A DNA stretch of 64,000 nt from JBBIPA01 sp963775935 (GTDB lineage Bacteria; Chloroflexota; Dehalococcoidia; GIF9; UBA5629): assembly GCA_963775935.1 (NCBI GenBank), contig CAVZKR010000002.1, positions 186,001 through 250,000 on the forward strand, read 5' to 3'. The notes under the pieces were generated by a model. The model worked only from the letters and a program-made list of their open reading frames with translations. It searched no databases and was not told the origin of the DNA. The number at the start of each line of letters is the position of its first letter. Position 1 is the first letter of the stretch. Below, piece by piece: positions 18,331-26,966 of the stretch. The translations under genes and the position numbers were made by a program.

Positions 18331-19167
18331 TTAGCTGCAATACTTTAATAGCTCTGGCGCCATTTCACCGGCATAATAGAGTGTGCGATAAGCCGTTGAT
18401 AGCCTGGCTTTCCAGTCGAAGCCCCTGGCGGTCACGATACCGGCCAGCACTCTGACGTTTTGGAGCTTAGACATGGCGTGATCATAGTCCAGGTAAGCGA
18501 TATAGAACTTCTCACCCAAAGACAAGGCTTTATGCTTCAGGCTGCTAAAGCTGCCACAGGTAGAGGGGGCTGCGGGGCATCCTGGCTCTGACACCCTCTC
18601 GGCGGCTTCTCTGAAGCTATAACCCCATACATCAGCAAACCTGGCATCGGCTTTCATCACGATATAGTCCCAGTAGGCTTCGACATGCTCGATATGCTCG
18701 GCTGGGGCTGCCTGGCCTTCGGCTAATGCCTGGTAAAGCTCGGTGCTGGGATTAGCAGCTCCATAGGTAAGGGGAGCACGCTCCTTAACCCTAGCATCAA
18801 AAGCCTGCACGTCCCATGCTGGAGCTGGAGCTGCTGCTACCACTGCTGGCTGGCTGGCTGCTACTGCTGGCTGGCTGGCTGCTACTGCCTGGCTGCTTGC
18901 CTGCTGCTGTGCGGGCATCAAGTAGCCTGGGGCTACCAAGGCATTAGCTGCCTGGTTTCCAGTGGAATTTTTAATCTTGGTGTTATCATTGATGCCTCCC
19001 ACCAAAGCGATCAGCGTGGGCATAAACTCCTGGACAAGCCCTGATAGCGTGTTCTGAGTTTCTGGATTAGAAACAAAGACATTGATGAGGGTGACAACTA
19101 TGGGGATGATAACAGAAGCGCTATACTTCTTCTTCCCCACCATGAAGTTGTTTAACCAGTTTCCCAT
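18331..19167 (-). CDS. Phage-cluster protein with Ala/Pro linker
   Basis: 278 residues from the ATG after AAAAAGGAGGCACAATCTA. An N-terminal hydrophobic segment (SASVIIPIVVTLINVFV) may be a membrane or holin-like helix. A linker with repeated ASQPAV units lies near residues 90-120, followed by a helical C-terminal domain with three Cys. Not recognised as a known family. Its place between the connector region and the hub-like gene suggests a structural or assembly part, and the membrane helix could equally mean a release function. Confidence 0.5.
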   Translation of the reverse strand: MGNWLNNFMVGKKKYSASVIIPIVVTLINVFVSNPETQNTLSGLVQEFMPTLIALVGGINDNTKIKNSTGNQAANALVAPGYLMPAQQQASSQAVAASQPAVAASQPAVVAAAPAPAWDVQAFDARVKERAPLTYGAANPSTELYQALAEGQAAPAEHIEHVEAYWDYIVMKADARFADVWGYSFREAAERVSEPGCPAAPSTCGSFSSLKHKALSLGEKFYIAYLDYDHAMSKLQNVRVLAGIVTARGFDWKARLSTAYRTLYYAGEMAPELLKYCS

Positions 19168-19203
19168 TAGATTGTGCCTCCTTTTTGGTTTTTTCCGGTA
19201 ACG

Positions 19204-19263
19204 ATGAGATTGCTTCGTCACTGCGCTCCTCGCAATGACAGAGGGGCGCTCCTCGCAATGACA
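19204..19263. repeat. Dispersed repeat, right-half copies
   Basis: A right half (GAGATTGCTTCGTCACTGCG to CTCGCAATGACA), followed by an extra 3' end (GCGCTCCTCGCAATGACA), between two phage-cluster genes. Confidence 0.75.
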
Positions 19264-19271
19264 TTGGTTTT

Positions 19272-19697
19272 TTAAACAAGTACTGCCAGGGCATCGGGCA
19301 ACGATTTGCCTGCCTTCTTATAGTGAGCTGCCAGGTGGGCGGCGGCTGCCAGTATTTGCAGCTCATCGGCGATCACTCTCTGCCCCTCGACTCCTTGCCG
19401 TGATAGGTAAGCCACCATGAGGGGCATGTTCACCCAGTCAACGGTATGCTCGTAACCTAGCTTGCCCTTGATGGCTCGGTATACCTGCCTGGTATGGTGT
19501 GGCAGTTTCCAGGTCTCGGGGTTAGCCCTATCTCCCACAATGGCGAAAGCCTGATGTGGCAAGCCTCCACGTGATACCGGCTGCTCCTCCTCATCCTGGT
19601 CGAACTCATCTGGTGGGATAGTGGGGGCGATAACGTCTATCTTTTTAAGCCCCTTTCTCCCACTTGCTAGTTTCTGCTTTGTTTTAGTTGTTACCAT
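19272..19697 (-). CDS. Phage-cluster hypothetical protein
   Basis: 141 residues, unrecognised. Acidic and disordered at residues 20-45 (PPDEFDQDEEEQPVSRG), then a helical domain with many small residues (LQILAAAAHLAAHYKKAGKS). Its start overlaps the end of the head-tail connector gene by 14 bp, so the two are translationally coupled. Probably a head completion or tail-joining protein by position only. Confidence 0.5.
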   Translation of the reverse strand: MVTTKTKQKLASGRKGLKKIDVIAPTIPPDEFDQDEEEQPVSRGGLPHQAFAIVGDRANPETWKLPHHTRQVYRAIKGKLGYEHTVDWVNMPLMVAYLSRQGVEGQRVIADELQILAAAAHLAAHYKKAGKSLPDALAVLV

Positions 19698-20272
19698 AGA
19701 TTAGCCTCCGTGGTCGTACTTTAGATTTAAGCTTCTTACAGCCGTCAATAAACTCTCTTAGCCTGGCCTCACCCCATGAGCGATAATCGGTATCGGTGTT
19801 CTCGCCTCCGTAGTTAGCTCTATTGGTGCTGTACTCTGCCTGGGATATAGCTGCATAGGCTGCAGCTCCCAAAGCAACCAGAATCCTCATGCTGGGTGGG
19901 GATGGTAGAACTTCCGTCCAGGGTATGAACCGTGCTCCAATAGACGTTACAATCTTCACCGTCACCGGTGACACCCAGCAAATAGAGGGTATCCTGGAAG
20001 GTTTCAAAGGGGACAAACGTCCTGGGTGTTTCATCGATGGGGAACTCCACCCTGTCTATTGATATCCTGGGGGTAAGGGTGCTGATGTCTACCTCCACGC
20101 TGGCGGACACGGTTTCCAGGGTGGACATGGTTTCCAGGGGGCAATACTTGGAGAACTCGGATACTGCCCTGGCGACAGCTCTTTCCAGCTCATCATCCGT
20201 CCAGCGGTAGGTAGCCTCATCCTCATCTTTGAGGTCGATGCGTACCAGGGCAACCATAGCGTCTAAGTCCAT
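19684..20272 (-). pseudogene. Head-tail connector-like protein, frameshifted
   Basis: The first frame gives a gp6-type connector N-terminus (ATYRWTDDELERAVARAVSE) up to about STVHTLDGSS. It then drifts into an unlikely Cys-rich tail, while the adjacent frame carries a proper connector C-terminus (RILVALGAAAYAAISQAEYS, then YRSWGEARLREF). Joining the frames near position 19905, in a CTACCATCCCCACCC stretch, gives one typical connector of about 195 residues. So a 1-nt indel splits the gene; sequencing error is possible. It would link portal and tail. Confidence 0.65.
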
Positions 20273-20293
20273 AGTAGTGTCTCCTCATTCTGT

Positions 20294-20329
20294 AGAGATT
20301 GCTTCGTCACTTCGTTCCTCGCAATGACA
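20294..20329. repeat. Dispersed repeat, right half
   Basis: AGAGATTGCTTCGTCACTTC to CTCGCAATGACA. It supplies the last codons and the stop of the small minus-strand gene beside it. Confidence 0.75.
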
Positions 20330-20471
20330 AGGTGGGCGTTTTTAGCAGCTCCACCTGGACGGATCCGCTGGGGTCTGAGACAATTCTGCCAACGTCACCA
20401 CGCTGCAAGCCCAGCTCCTTCTCCAGATCAACACAGGTAATTGACGAATATGGTTTTAAGTTTAGCCACAT
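20307..20471 (-). CDS. Small phage-cluster protein
   Basis: A 54-residue reading frame starting 7 bases after a perfect AAAGGAGG. It begins MWLNLKPYSSITCVDLEKEL and has a polar, helical look. The last six or so residues (SLRGTK) are encoded by the dispersed repeat, so the original end may have been replaced when the repeat arrived. Function unknown. Head assembly clusters often hold a small adaptor at this place. Confidence 0.5.
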   Translation of the reverse strand: MWLNLKPYSSITCVDLEKELGLQRGDVGRIVSDPSGSVQVELLKTPTLSLRGTK

Positions 20472-20485
20472 AGTTAATTCCTCCT

Positions 20486-21250
20486 TTATGCTTTAGGTAA
20501 GGCAACTGCCAGCGCATAGGCTGAAACAGCTATAGCCATGTTGGCTACGCCTGCGCCATTTTCCACATCAGCATAAGCGCTCATAAGCGCTGCTGAATCG
20601 CCTGCTGGTATTTTAGCGGTATCGGTTTCGGTATACTTCAATACCCAGCCTGTGCCTGAATCGATATAAAACTTAATGCTGGTGGCTGGCGTATGCACAA
20701 TAAGAGCGTAATAATTCGTCCAGGTGGAAAGCGCCATAGATAACGATGTTTCTTTTCGTGAATCTCCATAGCTCTCGGCGTAAAGAGCACCGGCCATAAC
20801 CTTCAAGCCAACACCTTTAGCTGCCAGGTCTCCAAGTGTAGTTACCTGCTTAAACTGAAACCTGGCAATAGTGAGAGCCGTATTAACACTAATCTCAAAC
20901 GTAAACTTCAGCATATACGGCTTATTAAAGTCAAACAAACTACATAACCTTCCTGGTCTGGTCGCAAGAGCCATCGAGGCATCACCAGTTGATGACGAGC
21001 CTGTAGTTGTCCCTGTATTCAGATAGTTATACCAGAGGCCACCGTAGCCGCCACCAGAGCCTACCTTATTGCGGTTATAGAAATAGCTACCAAGAGAATA
21101 CTCATAGCGATGGCCTGAAAGGCTAATACCGCTGGGGTCCTCGTAGGCAATAAAAGGCCTGCCGTAATTATCAAACAACTGCGCTGGGTTAGTCGGGTCA
21201 ACTATGACCTGGATGGGGTGACCATATTCATCAAACAATTCATTTGCCAT
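20486..21250 (-). CDS. Phage-cluster structural protein with lectin-like domain
   Basis: 254 residues. The N-terminus has two similar units, ELFDEYGHPIQVIVDP and QLFDNYGRPFIAYEDP. The rest is beta-rich and resembles a concanavalin-like jelly roll (LKFTFEISVNTALTIARFQF, SIKFYIDSGTGWVLKYTET). A surface decoration or fibre role is likely; I cannot name a family. A good ribosome site (AAAGGAGTAACTGATT) precedes the ATG. Confidence 0.5.
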   Translation of the reverse strand: MANELFDEYGHPIQVIVDPTNPAQLFDNYGRPFIAYEDPSGISLSGHRYEYSLGSYFYNRNKVGSGGGYGGLWYNYLNTGTTTGSSSTGDASMALATRPGRLCSLFDFNKPYMLKFTFEISVNTALTIARFQFKQVTTLGDLAAKGVGLKVMAGALYAESYGDSRKETSLSMALSTWTNYYALIVHTPATSIKFYIDSGTGWVLKYTETDTAKIPAGDSAALMSAYADVENGAGVANMAIAVSAYALAVALPKA

Positions 21251-21279
21251 AATCAGTTACTCCTTTTCTGTCAGCGATG

Positions 21280-21313
21280 AGATTGCTTCGTCGCTGCGCT
21301 CCTCGCAATGACA
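21280..21313. repeat. Dispersed repeat, right half
   Basis: GAGATTGCTTCGTCGCTGCG to CTCGCAATGACA, just upstream of the lectin-like gene. Confidence 0.75.
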
Positions 21314-21323
21314 GAGTATATTT

Positions 21324-21365
21324 GCCAGGGTGGGGGGGCTGGGTAGTATTACCCCCCTCCCTGGC
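21324..21365 (-). terminator. G/C-rich hairpin inside the phage operon
   Basis: GCCAGGG-T-GGGGGG pairs with CCCCCC-T-CCCTGGC around a 14-base loop, with one T:T mismatch. It lies between the decoration protein and the lectin-like gene and may be an attenuator or a partial terminator. The G-run on the plus strand could also form a quadruplex. Confidence 0.45.
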
Positions 21366-21452
21366 TGTGCAAGGAGGTTAGATGGCCTGCAGGGCGGTTA
21401 CCTCTGATGAGGTGGGTATACCCTGCAAGCTCTAACGCTTCTTATTCAGTTG

Positions 21453-21863
21453 TTAAGCGGTGCTATCTGCCCTGCTGTTCAGAATGAACATTACTTCCGT
21501 GGCCGATAGGGCAATACCGATAATGGTATTAGCATCGCCTCCTGTGCTGGGTGCGGTCTCGGTTACCTGGCCGTTAAGGGTGCTCTCGGCAACATAGATG
21601 GGGTTGCCTGCGGTAGCCCCGGTATAGCCCCCCACTACTGCCCTGGGGGATACCGGTATGACGTCACCAATGGCGCCGTCTGCCAGAGCTACAAGCCTGC
21701 CCTGAATAACTCCGCCGGTGGTAGCCAGAGCTCGTTTCCATCCTGAGCTATAGCCGAGGATATCACCGCGCAAGCAAGCTCCTGCCAGGGTCACGGTGGG
21801 GGCTGAGGGTGCGACACCTGAGTTAATTATCTGTCTGTCTTTTGCTGGGTCTGCGAATGCCAT
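21453..21863 (-). CDS. DUF2190-type capsid decoration protein
   Basis: 136 residues, small-residue-rich and beta-like: VALADGAIGDVIPVSPRAVV, then AGNPIYVAESTLNGQVTE and ANTIIGIALSATEVMFIL. This layout matches the DUF2190 proteins that sit beside the major capsid gene in many phages and prophages and stabilise the shell. Here too it follows the capsid gene. The ATG has a GGAGTAAATACT site. Confidence 0.7.
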   Translation of the reverse strand: MAFADPAKDRQIINSGVAPSAPTVTLAGACLRGDILGYSSGWKRALATTGGVIQGRLVALADGAIGDVIPVSPRAVVGGYTGATAGNPIYVAESTLNGQVTETAPSTGGDANTIIGIALSATEVMFILNSRADSTA

Positions 21864-21891
21864 AGTATTTACTCCTTTAAGTTATTTACTC

Positions 21892-21975
21892 TGTCATTGC
21901 GAGCGTAGCGAAGCAATCTCCGTGTCTAACTGTAAACGTAGAGATTGCTTCGTCACTTCGTTCCTCGCAATGACA
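21892..21975. repeat. Dispersed palindromic repeat, full copy
   Basis: TGTCATTGCGAGCGTAGCG to CTCGCAATGACA, lying between the capsid and decoration genes. Confidence 0.85.
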
Positions 21976-22024
21976 TGGTTCGTATTCCTCGCACTACTTT
22001 ATTTATGCCAGCGGGTGCTACCCG

Positions 22025-22949
22025 CTAATCCTGGACTCCGATAAGGGCTGCTGCCTTGACGTTGCTGAACAGTGCCAGGCTGACATACCACTTGATACGG
22101 GTTCTGACGGCATCTTTGGTCTCCATGGGGCCGATAGGCTCTGCCTGTAAGCCTCCTGGGCTGGTCAAGCCGCAAAGCCCGTTCTCACCGTACTGGACGG
22201 CATAGATAACGGAGCTGGTGCTGCCAGTGACGGCGGTCTCTACACTGCTGGATACGGTATGAGTATCAAGCTGGAAGTCGCTCACTGATATGGGTATGCC
22301 GTTATAGAGCTGCACGAACTCTCCGAGAAGCCCTTTGCCTACTTCCAGATTGTTACCGGCAGCTCGCGCCAGGGCGTTAATCTTCCTGCGGGACCGGCGG
22401 GACATAACCAGCATATCTGGCTTGCCTCCCCTGATGGCGTCAATGAGCTGGTCAAGCATGGTTAACGTCAAGGTGGCACCACTGGCGCCTGCGGCGATCA
22501 CCTGGGCGCTGGCAGCACCGGTATTGATAATCTTCCGCAAGCCGTCGAACTGGTTAGCATCGGCTGAGCTATCGCCGTAAAGGAACTTGTCCTCCAGCTC
22601 ATGCCTGATAGCCTTGGCGGTAAGCTCGATAATGGCTGCCTCTACGTCCTGAATGTTAGAACGGGTCTGCTTGATGTAATTGTCGACGCTCGGCGTTCTG
22701 ACCCAGGATTTTAAGGGTAGCGGTCTGCTGGCTGAAAGCCAGGGCGGGGCTGGTCACCCAATCGTCATTGGCAGCATGCCACTCTGCCTCGGGTAGGGTG
22801 CTCTCACGGTTATAGGTCAAGGCATTGCCCACAATCTCAATAAAGGGCATGGTCTGGAGTAGCGGGCTATCCTTGATAATGGTTTCAATGACACCCTGTA
22901 ACAGGGCATCATTACTAAGTTTGGCTGCTTCGGCTAAGGTTGTTGCCAT
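22025..22949 (-). pseudogene. Major capsid protein, frameshifted
   Basis: The ATG after AAAAGGAGAAATAACATAA opens a frame with a typical HK97-fold capsid start (LLQGVIETIIKDSPLLQTMP). It is lost after LKILGQNAE. The next frame continues without a break in sense: VDNYIKQTRSNIQDVEAAII and onward to the C-terminus (MLVMSRRSRRKINALA, RIKWYVSLALFSNVKAAALI). A single extra base in GCCGAGCGTCGAC near 22687 explains it. The joined protein is about 307 residues. No slippery heptamer is visible, so mutation or sequencing error is more likely than programmed shifting. Confidence 0.7.
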
Positions 22950-22973
22950 TTATGTTATTTCTCCTTTTGTTAG

Positions 22974-23483
22974 TTATTTCTTCTTGCTGGCTAAGCCATG
23001 ATTGATTTTCTCCCTGGTGGTCATAGCAGACAGGTCGGGGGGTGTTCTGCCTGGCGCACCGGCTGGGATGGTAACCTGCTGGGATTCCTGGCTGAGCCCC
23101 TGCTTAATCTTGCTGACGATAGCAGATGCCTTCTCCACGGCAGCATCCACTTCGGCGATGGTAGCACCGCTGATCAGCTCGGCTGGGACCAGGGGGTTCG
23201 CTTTTAACAGCGCTCCCTTATAGGCGGTGACAGCGCCGTCAAGCGAAGCGGTAAGCGAAGCGAAGCTCTTATCGCTGTCGCTAAGCTTAGCTTTGAGGAC
23301 ATCAATGTCCTGGGACTTGCTGCCAACTTCGGAGTCAAGCGTAGCGATGCGGTCACTGAGGGGTTTGGTGGCCTGCTCCACTGCCTGGCTGGTGGCAGTC
23401 TTAGCTGCCTCCAGCTCGGCCTGCAGGGTTGAATAGGCTTCTAGGGTGATCTCCTGGGTAGCTGGGATATTCTCTTTAGACAA
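22974..23483 (-). CDS. Capsid scaffold-like protein
   Basis: 169 residues starting at TTG after GAAGGAGGAACAC, overlapping the end of the portal gene by 8 bp. It is almost all charged helix or coiled coil (residues about 10-85, with LQAELEAAKTATSQAVEQAT), ends in a basic tail (NHGLASKKK), and lies between portal and capsid. That is the classical position and composition of a scaffold protein. No protease motif is seen. Confidence 0.7.
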   Translation of the reverse strand: MSKENIPATQEITLEAYSTLQAELEAAKTATSQAVEQATKPLSDRIATLDSEVGSKSQDIDVLKAKLSDSDKSFASLTASLDGAVTAYKGALLKANPLVPAELISGATIAEVDAAVEKASAIVSKIKQGLSQESQQVTIPAGAPGRTPPDLSAMTTREKINHGLASKKK

Positions 23484-24903
23484 GTGTTCCTCCTTCGGTA
23501 GTTTCTATAGCCTGCTCGGCCTCTGCGGTGAATTTTCTATCTCTCTCTCCGCCGCGTGTTGACCTCGCTTTAAACTCGTTATTCATTTCCAGGATGCGCT
23601 TCCGTTCGTCTAACCAGCGGTTAAACTCCTGCTCGGGATCCCTGATGCCTAACTCATCCATAGCAGTACGCCTGCTATGGACGCCTGACTGTACCAAGAG
23701 CTGCTCATTCTGCGCTGATCGGACGGCATCCTGAGGCAATACCTGCCCCCATATAATTCTCTGGTTAACCTGATTAAGGTCTTGCCTGGCAAACTGCTGA
23801 TGCAGTTTAAGGATCATCTGATTCCTGGTGGTATAGGTAGCGGTGCGGATGGTGCGCTTGCGCCGTACCTTCTGAAGCAATGATTGCAGCTCCACTTCAA
23901 GGGCAACGCCTGAAAGCTCCCTCTCGATGCCTCCGTAGGCTGCCCTGGGGGCTTCAGAGATGTCATGGAGGCAGCGATAGACTAAATCGATATAGTCCAC
24001 ATGGAGCCTGATGCCTCCCCCCTGCAGCAAGTCCAGCAAGTACGCCTTGCTCTCCTGGGGGATATTCCAGACGGCGCCTGGCTGCACTCTGATATCCTCT
24101 GAGCTTTCCACACCTTCGAGTACGGCGATGGGATTGCCTGATACCTCCAGGATGCGGCTGAGCTGGGTCAAAGCTCGGTTAAGCTCGGTCTGCGCCTGCT
24201 TAACGGCTGGTATATCGGAATAGCCCCAAAACTTCTTAGGCTGCCTCAGATTGGGGAAGATCACAAAGGGGATAAAGCCATAAGGATTCGGCTTATTCTC
24301 AATAAGGTCGTTATCAATAAAGAGCTGGAACTGCTTAGCCGTCCATACCTCGGTAAGCATGGCGAACTTCTTAGATATCTTCCTGGAGTAAAGTAGCTCA
24401 ATCTCCTCTTGGCTAAGCTGATACCTGCTGGCTACTCTCCACACCTTGCTGATATCGTCTCCCATGTGCCAGGCATAGAGGCCGTGAACATCGGGACTGG
24501 TTACCCTGATACGCTTTTCCAGATTGTCATAGGTGACCTTATAGCACCCATCCCCCAATACGGCTGCGTCAATTTCCGTTTCATAGTCCAGCTCCTGGAG
24601 ATTATTATCCTGGTAAACACGGTAGAGCAATCGTTCTGCTTCCTGCGCCACCTGTTTATCGGGTCCTGAGTCAGTGACCGAGTCACAGGCGAAGTTCAAT
24701 CCCTGGGTCAAATAGCTGGTAACCTTATCCACGGCGATTCGAACATAGTTAAACACGAGCTGTCGATTGCGTGACCGCTCTGCCCACTGGCTGCCTTCGT
24801 AGAAGTCCAGGTTAGCCTTATAGGCGCCCATGCGGTCCTTATCCATATTAGCCAGGGACTGAGGATTAAAGCCTGCACTGAGCGGAGCGAATGTGTCAGT
24901 CAT
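23476..24903 (-). CDS. Phage portal protein
   Basis: 475 residues of the SPP1 gp6-like portal family: MDKDRMGAYKANLDFYEGSQ at the N-terminus, WGYSDIPAVKQAQTELNRAL in the middle and a helical C-terminus with LDERKRILEMNNEF. The portal is the dodecameric channel at one capsid vertex, to which terminase docks. It appears intact. The ATG follows CCGGAGGCGTACGTA and overlaps the end of the HTH gene. Terminase genes, normally directly upstream, are absent here and lie 26 kb away. Confidence 0.85.
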   Translation of the reverse strand: MTDTFAPLSAGFNPQSLANMDKDRMGAYKANLDFYEGSQWAERSRNRQLVFNYVRIAVDKVTSYLTQGLNFACDSVTDSGPDKQVAQEAERLLYRVYQDNNLQELDYETEIDAAVLGDGCYKVTYDNLEKRIRVTSPDVHGLYAWHMGDDISKVWRVASRYQLSQEEIELLYSRKISKKFAMLTEVWTAKQFQLFIDNDLIENKPNPYGFIPFVIFPNLRQPKKFWGYSDIPAVKQAQTELNRALTQLSRILEVSGNPIAVLEGVESSEDIRVQPGAVWNIPQESKAYLLDLLQGGGIRLHVDYIDLVYRCLHDISEAPRAAYGGIERELSGVALEVELQSLLQKVRRKRTIRTATYTTRNQMILKLHQQFARQDLNQVNQRIIWGQVLPQDAVRSAQNEQLLVQSGVHSRRTAMDELGIRDPEQEFNRWLDERKRILEMNNEFKARSTRGGERDRKFTAEAEQAIETTEGGTLV

Positions 24904-25179
24904 TACGTACGCCTCCGGTAGCGAGGATACGTTGCACTGTCCTCTGGCTTACTTTAAAGAGTACGGCAATTTCCCTGGTGCTTTTACCACAGCGTCTTAG
25001 CTCAGCCATCTGGCTGGCTCTGCTGAGCATCCGCAGCTTTTGCTTACCTCGTGGCTTGTCCTCGATGCAATGGGGCAGGGGGCAACTGAGACAGGCTGGG
25101 AACAGCTCGCAGCCATTGTCTTTCCATTGTTTTCATCGGCTGTGAGGTTTAGTTTGATAGTGGTCTCGGCAGGAGTCAT
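24896..25179 (-). pseudogene. Cys-rich HTH protein upstream of portal, probably frameshifted
   Basis: One frame holds CELFPACLSCPLPHC (zinc-knuckle-like) and then a helix-turn-helix (MAELRRCGKSTREIAVLF, SQRTVQRIL) ending in an ATG-TGA overlap with the portal gene. That frame has no start codon. A start ATG with NLTADENNGK lies in the neighbouring frame. Joining them near 25115 gives a protein of about 93 residues, so a 1-nt lesion is likely; initiation at the internal ATG at 25030 would give only the HTH half. It probably regulates or assists packaging. Confidence 0.55.
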
Positions 25180-25191
25180 GGCATTTATAAT

Positions 25192-25205
25192 AGTACAATT
25201 GTTCT
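25192..25205 (-). promoter_or_regulatory. LexA-like operator within the portal-operon promoter
   Basis: AGTACAATTGTTCT, 13 of 14 bases identical to the perfect palindrome upstream of the 60.3-kb gene. On the minus strand it sits inside the spacer of a promoter TTGTTA-17-TATTAT that starts just before the HTH gene. A dyad within the spacer is the usual layout for LexA-type repression. Confidence 0.55.
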
Positions 25206-25242
25206 AGTTTAACAACAGTAAAGTGGCGTTTTTATTATGCCT

Positions 25243-25373
25243 TGTCATGGCAAGGCACTCCCACCTGTTATTGCGAGGCACTCCCACCTGTCATTGCGAG
25301 CTGAAGCGAAGCAATCTCTCTGTCTTACTGTCAACGTAACGATTGTTTCGTCGTTACACTCCTCGCAATGACA
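25243..25373. repeat. Dispersed repeat with two preceding 23-bp tandem units
   Basis: A full copy (25289-25373) is preceded by two 23-bp tandem units that each end in GGCACTCCCACC (25243-25265, 25266-25288). It marks the border between the phage-like cluster and the envelope gene block. Confidence 0.8.
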
Positions 25374-25463
25374 GAAAAAAACTCGCCATGACAGAAAAGG
25401 TGAACGAAGCCCATTTAAATCCTTTGCCATCGTGGGTTAGATTCAATACACTGGCCTGTTTTC

Positions 25464-25492
25464 TTGACAAAAAAGTCTAAAAGAGCTTTAAT
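25464..25492 (+). promoter_or_regulatory. Promoter for a leaderless IPT/TIG transcript
   Basis: Perfect TTGACA, a 17-base spacer and TTTAAT. The predicted start of transcription falls on or one base from the ATG at 25499, so the mRNA would be leaderless. This also supports that ATG as the intended start. Confidence 0.6.
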
Positions 25493-25498
25493 TCCACT

Positions 25499-26794
25499 AT
25501 GCGCATTTTGCATTGTGCAGGAATCTTTTTACTTTTCGCTGGCGCTCTGCTGGCGATACCGGCTCCCGTTGCCAGTGGTGGCTGAGGTGAGGGTGGCTGC
25601 GGCGTCAGTTTGACGCCGACGAGTGGTCAGGTAGGGAGCACGGCTACCATTTCCATTAGCAGCACTGCCTTTCCCATCGACGGTGAATATAAGATTCGCT
25701 GGAGCAAGACGGCATCTTATGATGATGATAAGACCCTGGTCATCAAGGAGGGGGCTGTGCCCAAGAATGGCTATTCGGTAACGGATAGCTTCACCATTCC
25801 TGAGGCGCAGTATGGCAATCATTATATTCAGTTCTGGCGCTACAACCGTGATGATGCCGTGAACTTTCAGTTTACCGTGAGGCCGAAACTCGAGGTTATG
25901 CCACAGCAGGCAGCGCCGGGAACCATAATAAAAGTTAAGGGTACCGGCTTTCCTCTCGACGGAGAGGGTACGGTCACCTTCGATGGCAAGGCGACTACTA
26001 TCCAGGTTGCGCCTGGCGCCAACGGTACCTTTCTTGCTGATTTTATCATGCCGGTGACCATTGCTGGCGACCATAAATTCGTGGCTAATTCACCCAAGGT
26101 TTTCACCGATGTGCTGACTGCTATGGTGAAAGTGGTGCCGGTAATCACCATGGAGCCCAAACAGCCGGAAATCGGCGCTGAGGTAAAAATAACCGGTGCT
26201 GGCTTCGCTGCCAAAAGCATCATGAAGCTCAAGTACGACAATGTGAGCATTGCTAACTCGCCGACCACTGCTGAGGATGGTAGTTTTGTCTATACCTTCA
26301 AGGTGCCGGATAGCTCTGCCAAGGACCATAAGATCACTGCCGAGGACGGGGCAGGCAACAGCGCGGTCTGGAGTCTGGCGCTGGAGGGCAAAGCGCCGCC
26401 CAAGCCAACGCCAATGTCACCCAAGAATGAGCGGTTCGGCTGGTTAGGTGACCAGTCAGTCACCTTCACCTGGTCGGCGGTGACTGACCTCAGCGGCGTC
26501 ACCTATACCATGGAAGTGGCTGAGGATCTCAATTTCTTCCCGTTGAAACCGGGGATGAAGAAAGTTGGCCTGACAAAGCCCGACTGCACGCTTACCGTTA
26601 AGCCGGGCACCTACTACTGGCGGATCAAGGCAATTGACGGTGCCGGTAACGAAGGTGAGTGGGCAATCTCGCCCTATCCCTTTTTCGTGGGCTTTTTCTC
26701 CACCTGGATGCTGGTTGCTGGCGGCCTGGTCTGTCTGCTTGTTTTTATTCTGCTCATCCGCGCCTTCTTCAGAAGGCTCAGAGACTATTACTAA
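25499..26794 (+). pseudogene. IPT/TIG-domain surface protein interrupted by an in-frame TGA
   Basis: ATG opens a signal peptide (IFLLFAGALLAIPAPVASGG), then TGA at 25583-25585, then the same frame continues open to residue 431. A secondary TTG start inside would lose the signal. The rest has three IPT/TIG-type beta domains (MPQQAAPGTIIKVKGTGFPL, MEPKQPEIGAEVKITGAGFA), a fibronectin-like domain with YYWRIKAIDGAGNEGEW and a C-terminal membrane helix with basic tail. It is paralogous to the intact protein at 37.3 kb. It would be anchored outside the cell. Nonsense mutation or sequence error is more likely than recoding. Confidence 0.7.
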
Positions 26795-26817
26795 TAATTT
26801 AACACCTCTCACCCCTG

Positions 26818-26852
26818 CCCCTCTCTCCTTCGAAGGAGAGAGGGGTTGTTTT
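26818..26852 (+). terminator. Rho-independent terminator
   Basis: A 28-base perfect self-complementary stem (CCCCTCTCTCC... to ...GGAGAGAGGGG) followed by TTGTTTTTT, 24 bp after the IPT/TIG gene stop. Confidence 0.85.
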
Positions 26853-26966
26853 TTATGTACTTATATATATAATAAGGAAGCCCGTGCTGCTGATGAGCGC
26901 AGTGGTGGGGGCTTGACAGCAGTGGTACAATAGATAACAGGTGAGGGAAAACCTCGCCTGTTTTGC

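Noticed and set aside
22670..22700. Programmed frameshift in the capsid gene
   Set aside because: No slippery heptamer or downstream hairpin could be seen; capsid genes rarely use it at this place.
25583..25585. Selenocysteine at the TGA of the IPT/TIG gene
   Set aside because: It lies in a low-complexity linker with no redox motif, and no selenocysteine hairpin was recognised after it.
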